Assembly (NCBI GenBank): GCA_002348185.1
Contig: DDYW01000063.1
Location: 1 to 43,599 of the forward strand
Length of the DNA: 43,599 nt
Origin: Candidatus Hydrogenedentes bacterium UBA2224
GTDB taxonomy: Bacteria > Hydrogenedentota > Hydrogenedentia > Hydrogenedentales > SLHB01
Direction: 5' to 3'
This document shows, piece by piece, positions 8,745 through 15,819 of the stretch. Position 1 is the stretch's first letter; the number at the start of each line of letters is the position of its first letter. Under the pieces are notes generated by a model that saw nothing but the letters and a program-made list of their open reading frames with translations, had not been told where the DNA came from and ran no database searches. The translations under genes were made by a program, and so were the position numbers.

Positions 8745-10046
8745 TCAGGCGCGCTCCACCCGCAGCCAGCCGCCGAAATCGCACAATTCTCCCGTCTCGT
8801 CGGCGTCGAACACATGGTGGGCGCGGAATTCGAGCACTCCTTCGGGACAGGTCAATGTCTGTTCCGTGCGCTCTGACGCGGCCAGCCGCGCAATAACGTG
8901 GCCTCCCGCAAAGACTTCGACCTCCGCACCACCCAGCGCAGGATAGCAATTGACAAGGGTGATGCGCAACTGACCGCCTTCGCACGGCATCGTGGCGGTC
9001 CGGGAGATGGGGCGCACCTGTTCGCCATTCACGGACCGCTCGGCATACCAGCCGTTTTCGGGCAGGTCGACGCCGGGAAAAAACAGGACATTGTGCCGGA
9101 TCTGGTCCCAGAAGCGCGCGCTCGTGCCATACCGTTTTCGCGCGCGCCAGGCTTCAGGAAGGTAGGCGAGGCTGGCCCCCCACGCTTTCGCGTGGCCCCA
9201 CAGTTTCCAGTACTCGCCGTCCAGAAGGCCGCGTCCGACGGATTTGAGCTCGCCCAGGAGCATCCGGGGAAGCACACGGCGCAGTTGCGAGGCCGGGAAG
9301 TTCCGCATGACCAGCCGCATGCGGTTGCGCGTGTTCAGGTAGTACTTCTGACGCCGGCGTTTCCCCGCGCCCATGGTGGCGCTGAATTTGTGGCGGATGA
9401 CCGCCTCGGGGCAGTTCCACACCTCGAACCCGGCGTTCCAGATGCGCAGGCACAGGTCGAGATCGTCGAGATAGATCTGGAAATCCGGGAGCAGGCCCGC
9501 AATCCGCAGCGCGGCGCTGCGCAGGAACATGGCGCCGCCGCAGACGCCGAGCACCTTGCGGGGCGTGTTCCACCGGGGGCCATCGAGCCGACCCACGCCG
9601 ATGTCCCACGACGAGCCGATGATGGAACATTCGATGCCCAGGGAATTCAGGAGATGCGGGGCGTCGAACAGCAGCATCTTGGGCGCGAGCGCGCCGCAGG
9701 CCGGATTGGCCTCGGCGGCCAGGACGAGTTTCTCGATGGCGTCGGAAGCGGCGGCGGTGTCGTTGTTCAGGAGGAAGATGTAGTCCGCGCCGGCGTCAAG
9801 GGCCCGTTCAATGCCCCGGTTGTTGCCCCCCGACCAGCCCAGGTTTTCCGGAAGGGCCAGGATCTCGACCCGCGGGTCGCGGTACCGTTCCCGCACAAAC
9901 GTGATGGAATCGTCGCCGCTGTGGTTGTCGACCAGCACGAACCGGCAGTTCCGGTACGTGCCCGCCAGCAGGGAGTCAAAACAGTCCGCGAGATGCTCGC
10001 GTCCGTTCCAGTTGATGATCAGCGCGTATACGAGTGGATCAGGCAT
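8745..10046 (-). CDS. GT2 family glycosyltransferase with C-terminal beta domain
   Basis: The 433-aa protein is an inverting GT-A fold glycosyltransferase. Family hallmarks are the start strand YALIINWNGREHL, VLVDNHSGDDS, the NLGWSGGNNRGIERAL segment of RfbN/WcaA-like rhamnosyl- and related transferases, the metal-binding region FLLNNDT (about 91-97), GGAMFLRSAAL and the acceptor-side YLDDLDLCLRIWNAGF. Residues about 330-433 form a separate beta-rich extension that is not part of the usual GT2 core. There is no membrane helix long enough for anchoring. It is the first gene of a three-gene minus-strand group with ispA and a GH42-like membrane protein. The donor and acceptor sugars are unknown. 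It is divergent from the pseudopilin-like gene, with about 130 bp between them. Confidence 0.87.
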   Translation of the reverse strand: MPDPLVYALIINWNGREHLADCFDSLLAGTYRNCRFVLVDNHSGDDSITFVRERYRDPRVEILALPENLGWSGGNNRGIERALDAGADYIFLLNNDTAAASDAIEKLVLAAEANPACGALAPKMLLFDAPHLLNSLGIECSIIGSSWDIGVGRLDGPRWNTPRKVLGVCGGAMFLRSAALRIAGLLPDFQIYLDDLDLCLRIWNAGFEVWNCPEAVIRHKFSATMGAGKRRRQKYYLNTRNRMRLVMRNFPASQLRRVLPRMLLGELKSVGRGLLDGEYWKLWGHAKAWGASLAYLPEAWRARKRYGTSARFWDQIRHNVLFFPGVDLPENGWYAERSVNGEQVRPISRTATMPCEGGQLRITLVNCYPALGGAEVEVFAGGHVIARLAASERTEQTLTCPEGVLEFRAHHVFDADETGELCDFGGWLRVERA

Positions 10047-10177
10047 GGCGGCAGCAGTATAGCAGGGCCCGGGAGCACGGTGAACCCGGCCCCTGTCTTG
10101 GGGTAGACAGTGAATATGCCCGGGGCGTAGAGTGTATGTCCTCCAGCGGGGAGTTGCTGGGAAGGAGGGCCTGCATC

Positions 10178-11041
10178 ATGTCACACGTCGCTGAGTCCAA
10201 GGACACGTCATTCACACACTGGAGATTCACCCCGTTGCCGCGGCCGGCCGACACCGGACAGGCGCCGCCGCCCCCTCCCCCGCCGCCGTACTACTACCAG
10301 CAACCCGTGCAGCCGCAACGGCGCACGGATACCAACACCTGTCTCATCGTGGGCATCATTCTCGGCGCGTTGGCCATCTTCATGATCGCCGTCATGGGCA
10401 TCCTCGCGGCGATCATGCTGCCTGCCCTGGCGCGGGCACGCGAAGCCGCCCGGAGAGCGTCGTGCCAGAACAACCTCAAACAGGTGGGTATCGTCTTCAA
10501 GATGTATGCCAGCGAGGCTCCCCAGCAGTACTGGCCACCGCTCAACAGCACGGACGGCACCTTCATGTTCCAGTCCGATGCCGTGTACCCCGAATACCTG
10601 ACCGACCTTTCCGTGCTTGCGTGTCCCAGCGACACGGACAACACGGTCCAGGCCGTGGATGACCACAGCTATTACTATCTCGGGTACGTGCTGACGACCG
10701 AAGACGAATTCCTGGCCTTTCTGGAGAGTTATCCGAACTTCATCGCCGAGGGCGCGGATTTCAGCCAGGACCTCCCCGCTCCACCAGGCCGCGGCTCGTT
10801 CGGGGGCGATACCTTCCTGCGGCTCCGGGAGGGCGTGTTCCAGGAAATGGGCGGGCAGCCGAGCCAGGTGCCTGTAATGTTCGATGCGGCCTCGACCTCG
10901 GGCACCGTCACCGAGTTCAATCACGTCCCCGGCGGCTGCAACGTGCTGTATATGGACGGCCACGTGGAGTTCCTCAAATACCCGGGCAAATTTCCCGTCA
11001 CGCCGCAAATCCTGGAGGCCCTCGGCCAGCTGGATCGCTAG
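10178..11041 (+). CDS. Pseudopilin-like (DUF1559-related) protein with internal membrane helix and H-x10-DG C-terminus
   Basis: The 287-aa product begins at an ATG 8 nt after a strong GGAAGGAGGG. Residues 1-54 are hydrophilic and include an eight-proline run followed by YYYQQ. A long helix at about 55-82 (CLIVGIILGALAIFMIAVMG) leads into LPALARAREAARRASCQNNL, the mature-pilin signature of the planctomycete/Lentisphaerae DUF1559 family. The C-terminus carries FNHVPGGCNVLYMDGHVEF, the H-x-DG module of these proteins with ten residues between His and Asp. The usual prepilin leader with Gly-Phe-Thr-Leu-Ile-Glu is missing; the helix is internal and preceded by a proline-rich cytoplasmic tail. It is therefore probably a single-pass membrane protein and not a processed pilin. 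Function unknown. Confidence 0.8.
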   Translation: MSHVAESKDTSFTHWRFTPLPRPADTGQAPPPPPPPPYYYQQPVQPQRRTDTNTCLIVGIILGALAIFMIAVMGILAAIMLPALARAREAARRASCQNNLKQVGIVFKMYASEAPQQYWPPLNSTDGTFMFQSDAVYPEYLTDLSVLACPSDTDNTVQAVDDHSYYYLGYVLTTEDEFLAFLESYPNFIAEGADFSQDLPAPPGRGSFGGDTFLRLREGVFQEMGGQPSQVPVMFDAASTSGTVTEFNHVPGGCNVLYMDGHVEFLKYPGKFPVTPQILEALGQLDR

Positions 11042-11473
11042 CCCGTTCGCCGGATGGTGGCAACCGGTCCAGCATACCGGTTACGGCTCTCGTGCCTTGA
11101 ACCGCACGCCCGGATCGCCTCGCTGCTTGCGTGATGGGTCAAATGGACGATATGGACCTTATGGACGCGCCTGCCTGAACGCTCGCGAAGGGGTCGAATC
11201 TCAGAACATGGTTTGCTGTGTCGCGCGGGTCGCAGCCGTCTCGAGTTTTACGGAGCCGTTCAGGGCCGGCTCGTCCCTCCCATTCCTCCCATCCACCCGG
11301 TCCACCCCGTCCACCGGGTCCACACGGTCCACACGGTCCACCGCTCGTCGTTCGGCCGCCGTGCTTTCCGGCCTCCATCTGCGGCAGCATCATATGCGTT
11401 ATGCTTATTCAACGGTCTGAGCTATGACGGAAACATGGATTTTCCGCGGAGCCTTCCGCTAGACTGCGGCGCC
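11042..11473. other. Non-coding region holding interspersed repeat copy A
   Basis: About 430 bp between the pseudopilin-like gene and the PfkB kinase gene. Most of it is the repeat element described at 11143-11407. Apart from that element I see no gene, no convincing terminator and no clear promoter for the kinase gene. Confidence 0.7.
11143..11407 (+). repeat. Interspersed element copy A: GGAC 9-mers, conserved core, inverted GTCC 9-mers, conserved tail
   Basis: Three 9-nt units (ATGGACGAT type) at 11143-11169 are followed by a core around 11167-11201 with GCGAAGGGGTCGAATCTC. After about 90 bp, six 9-nt units of the opposite sense (GGTCCACAC type) lie at 11290-11343, and then a tail ending GCGGCAGCATCATATGCG and ATGCTTA. 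The same order, in reverse orientation, is present at 41569-41815, with the core and tail conserved outside the arrays. The two arrays are complementary enough to pair, giving a long imperfect stem. No transposase is nearby. Confidence 0.75.
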
Positions 11474-12448
11474 ATGAAGATAGCGATCCTCGGAGCCGTG
11501 TGTTTCGACGAGATTTTCACCCTCGATGGCGAGCGCCGCGAAAGTTTCGGCGGCATTCTCTACAATGCCGCCGCCTTCGCCAGTGTGCTCAATGCCGGCG
11601 ATGCCGCCATCCCCTTCACCAAAATCGGCGAGGACCGTTTTGATGATGCCATTGAGCAGTTCAAGAAACTCCCCCACGTCGAAGCGAGCGGCATCGTTCC
11701 CTGCCGCGGGCCCATGACGCATGTCACGCTCACGTGGCGGACGAATTCCTGGCGGGACGAGACGGTCCGGCACCGCATGCCGCCGTTTACCGCCGATGAA
11801 CTCGACGGAATCCTGGATGCCGATGCGGTGCACTTCAACTTCATCAACGGCACGGAGATCGATCTCCAGACCTTGCGGGCATTTCGCGCAGCGTATCCAG
11901 GAATCGTCTCGCTCGACGTCCACAATCTGATCAGCCGCTTCGACGCCGACGGGAAACGCGATATCGTGGGTTTCCGACAGTGGCGCGACTGGGCCCCTTG
12001 CGTCGACGTGCTCCAATGCAATGAGTTCGAGATCAACACGATGTTCGACCGGGATATCGCGACGCGCCAGGACTTCGCGGAGGCGGCCCGGGAAGTCTGC
12101 GAGGCGGGCCCGCGAGCCGTGACCGTCACCCTGGGGCCCGAAGGGGCGATCACGGTGCACCGAAAAGATGGCGGCGATTATCTCGTGGACATTGACGTTC
12201 TTCCGCCCGTGAAGGCGGTGGATACGACCGGGTGCGGCGACAGTTTTTCCGCGGGCTTTCTGGTGGGCATGATGCGCTGGAATGATCCGGCGACGGCGCT
12301 GGCCTGCGGCTCGGTCGTGGCCGGGGTGAACGCGCGGTGCCGCGGCATCGGCCAACTCGCCGAGGCGAAACGCCTCCTCCGGGAGCCGCGCCGCCATTTC
12401 GCAGTGTTTGAGGGCAAACCCGCGACCTGGCCGGGCGAGCGACTCTGA
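11474..12448 (+). CDS. PfkB family carbohydrate kinase
   Basis: The 324-aa protein belongs to the ribokinase/PfkB family, which phosphorylates sugars or nucleosides with ATP. The N-terminal substrate side shows GAVCFDEIF and the glycine pair FGGILYNAAAF (25-35). The C-terminal signature is VDTTGCGDSFSAGFLVG (249-265) with Asp256 as catalytic base and the anion hole formed by TGCGD. NEFEINTMF near 183-191 is the usual NxxE region. The ATG at 11474 is chosen by family length; no good ribosome binding site precedes it, and an in-frame ATG lies 39 nt upstream. The substrate cannot be told; the sequence is not a clear match to ribokinase, fructokinase or adenosine kinase subgroups. It converges on the HAD gene with only 4 bp between stop codons. 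Confidence 0.87.
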   Translation: MKIAILGAVCFDEIFTLDGERRESFGGILYNAAAFASVLNAGDAAIPFTKIGEDRFDDAIEQFKKLPHVEASGIVPCRGPMTHVTLTWRTNSWRDETVRHRMPPFTADELDGILDADAVHFNFINGTEIDLQTLRAFRAAYPGIVSLDVHNLISRFDADGKRDIVGFRQWRDWAPCVDVLQCNEFEINTMFDRDIATRQDFAEAAREVCEAGPRAVTVTLGPEGAITVHRKDGGDYLVDIDVLPPVKAVDTTGCGDSFSAGFLVGMMRWNDPATALACGSVVAGVNARCRGIGQLAEAKRLLREPRRHFAVFEGKPATWPGERL

Positions 12449-12452
12449 GGCG

Positions 12453-13448
12453 CTATTCCTCCGCTTGCTTCTCTTTCACTTTCTTCTGCCGCTGAATCTC
12501 GGCCAGATGCACGGGCTCTTTGCGGACCTTGCTCTCGAGGGCCCGGCGGCGCTCGTCGAGCATCCGGCTCGCGATCCTGCGAATCTGCGACTGGAACCAC
12601 ATGTCGGTCGAGGCCCCCTCACGGTAGTCGGCGGGCCCGATCATGTCGACGCGATCGGTCTCCTGAAGCATCAGCGCCTGCTCGTAGTGCCGCTGAGACC
12701 GGGGCTTGTAGACCGCAAACGCCAGTCCCCCGTGTTTTCGCACCACCGAGAACGACGGGATGTCGCTGGGGCCGTCGGCGACGTAGATCATGTTCTTGAA
12801 CGGCACGCGGCGCTCTTCTTCCGGGATGGCGTCGTTCACCGTGATGCTGGACTCCTTGTTCACGCCCTTGTTGATTTCGAATAACGCCCGGGTTTTGGTC
12901 GTGTTGTCGAGCAGGGTTGCGATCTGGGAGATTTCCCCGTGCGCGGGGGCGCCGGAGAGATCGGTGTCGGGTTCGGCGGGGGTTTCGATGAATTCCGAGG
13001 CCCAGACCCCGTCGAGCTTCTCGGCGATTTCCGAGCCGCGGATGATTTCCGCCAGACCCGTGCTAACCACGTAGTGTTCGAGCCGGAGATCCCCCTCCGC
13101 GTACTCCGGCTCCTTGACAATCGTCTTGAGCCGGTCAAGAAAGAAAGGCAACCCCCGGTAAAACGTGATATTCTTGCCGAGGTCCCGCAGTCTCGCATTC
13201 GTAAGCCCCTTGAACCGCCCCGCCCGCACATACGACAGAATATGACCCAGGTAACACGTGTCCCGTTGCACGTGAATTCCCGCCTGCCGGTAATAGGCGG
13301 GCAACCTGCCGACCTGCTCCCAGAAGGTGTTTTCGTCGACGTCGTAGGCTTCGAACAACGGCTTCTGCATATACTGCGGCGACAGCGTCCGGTCAAAATC
13401 CCAGATCACCGCGATGACGTTCTGCAGGAACAATCCTTTATCCGTCAC
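12453..13448 (-). CDS. HAD superfamily hydrolase
   Basis: The 331-aa product is a haloacid dehalogenase-type phosphatase. Motif I is IWDFDRTLS (nucleophile Asp plus Asp+2, then Thr), motif II is YVVSTGLAEI, and motif IV is YVADGPSDIPSF with the two acidic Mg ligands, arranged as in phosphoserine phosphatase-like enzymes. A cap region lies between motifs I and II. The C-terminus (about 285-331) is highly charged and probably a helix or coiled coil. The start is GTG 13448, chosen because GAGGAG lies 7-8 nt before it; an upstream TTG at 13481 is less likely. The substrate is unknown. It lies downstream of pckG on the same strand but beyond a terminator, so it is probably transcribed separately. 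Confidence 0.85.
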   Translation of the reverse strand: MTDKGLFLQNVIAVIWDFDRTLSPQYMQKPLFEAYDVDENTFWEQVGRLPAYYRQAGIHVQRDTCYLGHILSYVRAGRFKGLTNARLRDLGKNITFYRGLPFFLDRLKTIVKEPEYAEGDLRLEHYVVSTGLAEIIRGSEIAEKLDGVWASEFIETPAEPDTDLSGAPAHGEISQIATLLDNTTKTRALFEINKGVNKESSITVNDAIPEEERRVPFKNMIYVADGPSDIPSFSVVRKHGGLAFAVYKPRSQRHYEQALMLQETDRVDMIGPADYREGASTDMWFQSQIRRIASRMLDERRRALESKVRKEPVHLAEIQRQKKVKEKQAEE

Positions 13449-13574
13449 GGACGAGCTCCTCTCTGTCTGAGTCTTGCCCAAACCATAGCAAGACGCCCGC
13501 AGCGGTACAAGACCGGGGCCCGTTCAGGCGGCGTTTACGCGGTGCAGGCCGCGTGCATACCGGCCAGACACAAA

Positions 13575-13607
13575 ACCGCCCGCCGCGGCGTTTCCGGGGC
13601 GGGCGGT
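13575..13607 (-). terminator. Intrinsic terminator of pckG
   Basis: A perfect 10-bp inverted repeat, ACCGCCCGCC and GGCGGGCGGT, with a 13-nt loop. Read on the minus strand the stem is followed by TTTTGT, giving a U-run. It begins about 20 bp after the pckG stop codon, the expected place for a rho-independent terminator. Confidence 0.85.
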
Positions 13608-13627
13608 AAACCGGTGTGCGGGGCGGC

Positions 13628-15562
13628 CTAGAGGTCCTGCGGCCTGACGATGGGCCCTTTGGCGGCCTTCAAGGCTTCGAGTTCGGCTTTCTGCGTTTCG
13701 TAGATGGTAAAGATGGTCTGGCTGACGCCCTCTTCCTTCTTCCATGCTGCGATTTCGAGATCAATCAGCATCAGGACATTGTCGATATACAGCGAGAACT
13801 GCTTTGTGTACAGGTCTTCGCTGTAGTCTTTATTGTGTTTCTGCTTGAAGATCTTCTTGAGATCTTCGTACTTCGGGATCATGCCGATGGGGATCTCGAG
13901 CGCCTGGACATCGCCGTGCGCATACAATTCCAGCCATCCGAGCCATACGTGCACGTCTTTCTTTTCGCCGAGGAGTCCGGTCCGGTTCTCGCCCCGGTTT
14001 TCCCGGGTGAGGAAGTAATTCAGTCCCGCAATCACCGGTTTCTTCTGGAGATTGGGATTATTGAAAAACTTGAACTGGGCATCGAGGTAGTCGCCCAGTT
14101 GGCCCGGGATGAAGGGCGCATTGGCCCAGGGCTGACGGCGGATGCCGGAGGCGCCGATTTCGGTGGCGGTGGCTTTCGACACAATGGATGCGCCGATGAC
14201 CACGCCATCGTCCATGGTCTTGGCCACCCAAATCGGGGGCATGGTGTCGGAGTCGCGGCCCGAATACGTGACCACGGCGATGGGGGCGCCGGCCGGGTCG
14301 GCGTTGACCGCCTTGTTGTGATTGGCGATGGCTTCCGAGAGCAGGGTGCACCGGGAATTCGGGTGGGACATGGGCACGTCCGTCATGGCGGGCGTCCATT
14401 CGCCCTGGAAGTTGATGCCGCGTTCCGGGACGGGCTCGCCGTCGCCCACCCAGCGCGGTTTCTTGTTCTCGTCGATGAGCACGTTCGAGAAGATGACCTC
14501 GGCGCCGGGCTCGCGCAGGCACTTCATGAGGTGGGGATCCCCCTCCCGGTTCACGTCTTCAAGGATGCCGAAGATACCGATTTCGGGGTTGATCGCGCGC
14601 AGGGTGCCGTCATCGGCGATCCAGAGCTGCGCCAGGTCGTCGCCAACAAAATCGGAACCGACCATGGCCGTGGTGGTCTTCCCGCAACCGGAGGGTGCGG
14701 CGCCGGCAAAATAGGTCTTTCTGCCGCCCGGGCCGGTCATGCCGGTGATAAACATGTGCTCGGACAGCTCGCGGCCTTTGTGCTTATAGATGGCCGTATC
14801 GGAAGCAAGACGATGGTTGCCTTTCTTCATGAGCAGCGTGTTGCCGGCGTACGTGCAGAACATCGAATAGGTCGTCTGCCAGGACCGGTCCATGTAAATG
14901 CGGCAGTTGGGAATGTCCTCCGGCCGGTTGGGGCCTTCCGAGTGGACGTTGGTGAAGAACTCGCCGCGCCGGTCGACCTCAGCGTCGAAATCCGCGTAAC
15001 AGTTGCGGTACAGCAATTCAGCGGAGTGCAGCACGTATGTGGAACTGGAGATTTCGATGGCCGGTATCGAGGCCTGGGCGCCGACCGGTCCGCGGGAGTA
15101 AAACCCGACGAACATGACCTTGCCCTTCATGATGCCGGTCATGTGCTTCTCGATGTACGCGTGCGATACGCTGCGCAGCTCTTTCTGGGCCATTGACGAG
15201 ATGTGTTCGTCCTCGTTGACGATGTACAGGGTCTGGCTGAGCAGACGGCCCTGGTCCTCGGGAAGATCAAAGTGGTAGGTGTGGCCCGGAATCGCCAGGG
15301 GCGTCTCCTCGCCCTTCTCGATGCTGTACTTCCTGATGAAGTCCTTGTCCGCGTCGGATCCGGTCAGCACCATGATCGTGTCGGGCTGGCACAAGGCGAT
15401 TGCGTTGGCGATCTTCAACAGGACTTCTTCATGGGTGATCCGGGAAAGCCTGGCGAGGTGCTCGTTATCCAGTTTGTTTTTGAACAGTCTTCGGGCCTCC
15501 TCGATAGAGTCAATCCCACCGACGGCGGAAAGGATGTCCACGCCCTTCTTGAATTCCAGCAT
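13628..15562 (-). CDS. pckG: Phosphoenolpyruvate carboxykinase (GTP-type, divergent)
   Basis: The 644-aa enzyme is of the GTP-dependent PEPCK family, which interconverts oxaloacetate and PEP at the start of gluconeogenesis. The P-loop AAPSGCGKTTTAM (288-300) carries the reactive cysteine (Cys293) typical of GTP-type enzymes, although the usual form is FPSACGKTN. VGFYSRGPVGAQAS (152-165) matches the family substrate loop, VGDDLAQLWI the metal and kinase-2 region, and INPEIGIFGI a conserved strand. Overall length and motif order fit, but many positions differ from the common bacterial group. The ATG at 15562 follows GGAG at proper spacing; the frame is open 126 nt further upstream. A terminator follows the stop. 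Likely monocistronic. Confidence 0.88.
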   Translation of the reverse strand: MLEFKKGVDILSAVGGIDSIEEARRLFKNKLDNEHLARLSRITHEEVLLKIANAIALCQPDTIMVLTGSDADKDFIRKYSIEKGEETPLAIPGHTYHFDLPEDQGRLLSQTLYIVNEDEHISSMAQKELRSVSHAYIEKHMTGIMKGKVMFVGFYSRGPVGAQASIPAIEISSSTYVLHSAELLYRNCYADFDAEVDRRGEFFTNVHSEGPNRPEDIPNCRIYMDRSWQTTYSMFCTYAGNTLLMKKGNHRLASDTAIYKHKGRELSEHMFITGMTGPGGRKTYFAGAAPSGCGKTTTAMVGSDFVGDDLAQLWIADDGTLRAINPEIGIFGILEDVNREGDPHLMKCLREPGAEVIFSNVLIDENKKPRWVGDGEPVPERGINFQGEWTPAMTDVPMSHPNSRCTLLSEAIANHNKAVNADPAGAPIAVVTYSGRDSDTMPPIWVAKTMDDGVVIGASIVSKATATEIGASGIRRQPWANAPFIPGQLGDYLDAQFKFFNNPNLQKKPVIAGLNYFLTRENRGENRTGLLGEKKDVHVWLGWLELYAHGDVQALEIPIGMIPKYEDLKKIFKQKHNKDYSEDLYTKQFSLYIDNVLMLIDLEIAAWKKEEGVSQTIFTIYETQKAELEALKAAKGPIVRPQDL

Positions 15563-15616
15563 CGTTCTCTCCGTATGGTTTACGTCCGGATATGCCTGTC
15601 CTTCAGACTTCACGGT

Positions 15617-15626
15617 CCATATATGG
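15617..15626. promoter_or_regulatory. CCATATATGG palindrome upstream of pckG
   Basis: A perfect 10-bp palindrome 55-64 bp before the pckG start codon. The position would suit an operator or part of the promoter, but there is no well-matched -35 box at 17 bp, and the site is seen only once. Confidence 0.2.
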
Positions 15627-15819
15627 CATGGGCTCCTTTTGCCGGCCACGTCCATCCAGGGTTCCGCCCAGCCTGGAACAACGCGCAAAAGGAGTCCAAA
15701 GAGGTTGCGTGATGATAATGAGGATAGCGCCTGAGATCAAGAGAAAATTCGTCCGCATCCCCTCCTGCGCGGTCCAGCCCGGCGCTTCAGGTCGCGCAAC
15801 GCTGCCGCGCATCCCGGCC

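Noticed and set aside
11167..11201. A tRNA T-loop-like GGGGTCGAATC in the core of the interspersed repeat
   Set aside because: No acceptor, D or anticodon arms can be folded around it, and the sequence is equally well explained as a repeat core.
11213..11473. An N-terminal extension of the PfkB kinase containing VHPVHRVHTVH repeats
   Set aside because: The segment is the translated interspersed repeat. Family length and the first Rossmann-like strand support the ATG at 11474.
12449..12452. A shared bidirectional terminator between the PfkB and HAD genes
   Set aside because: The stops are only 4 bp apart, and no inverted repeat with flanking T-runs is visible across the junction.
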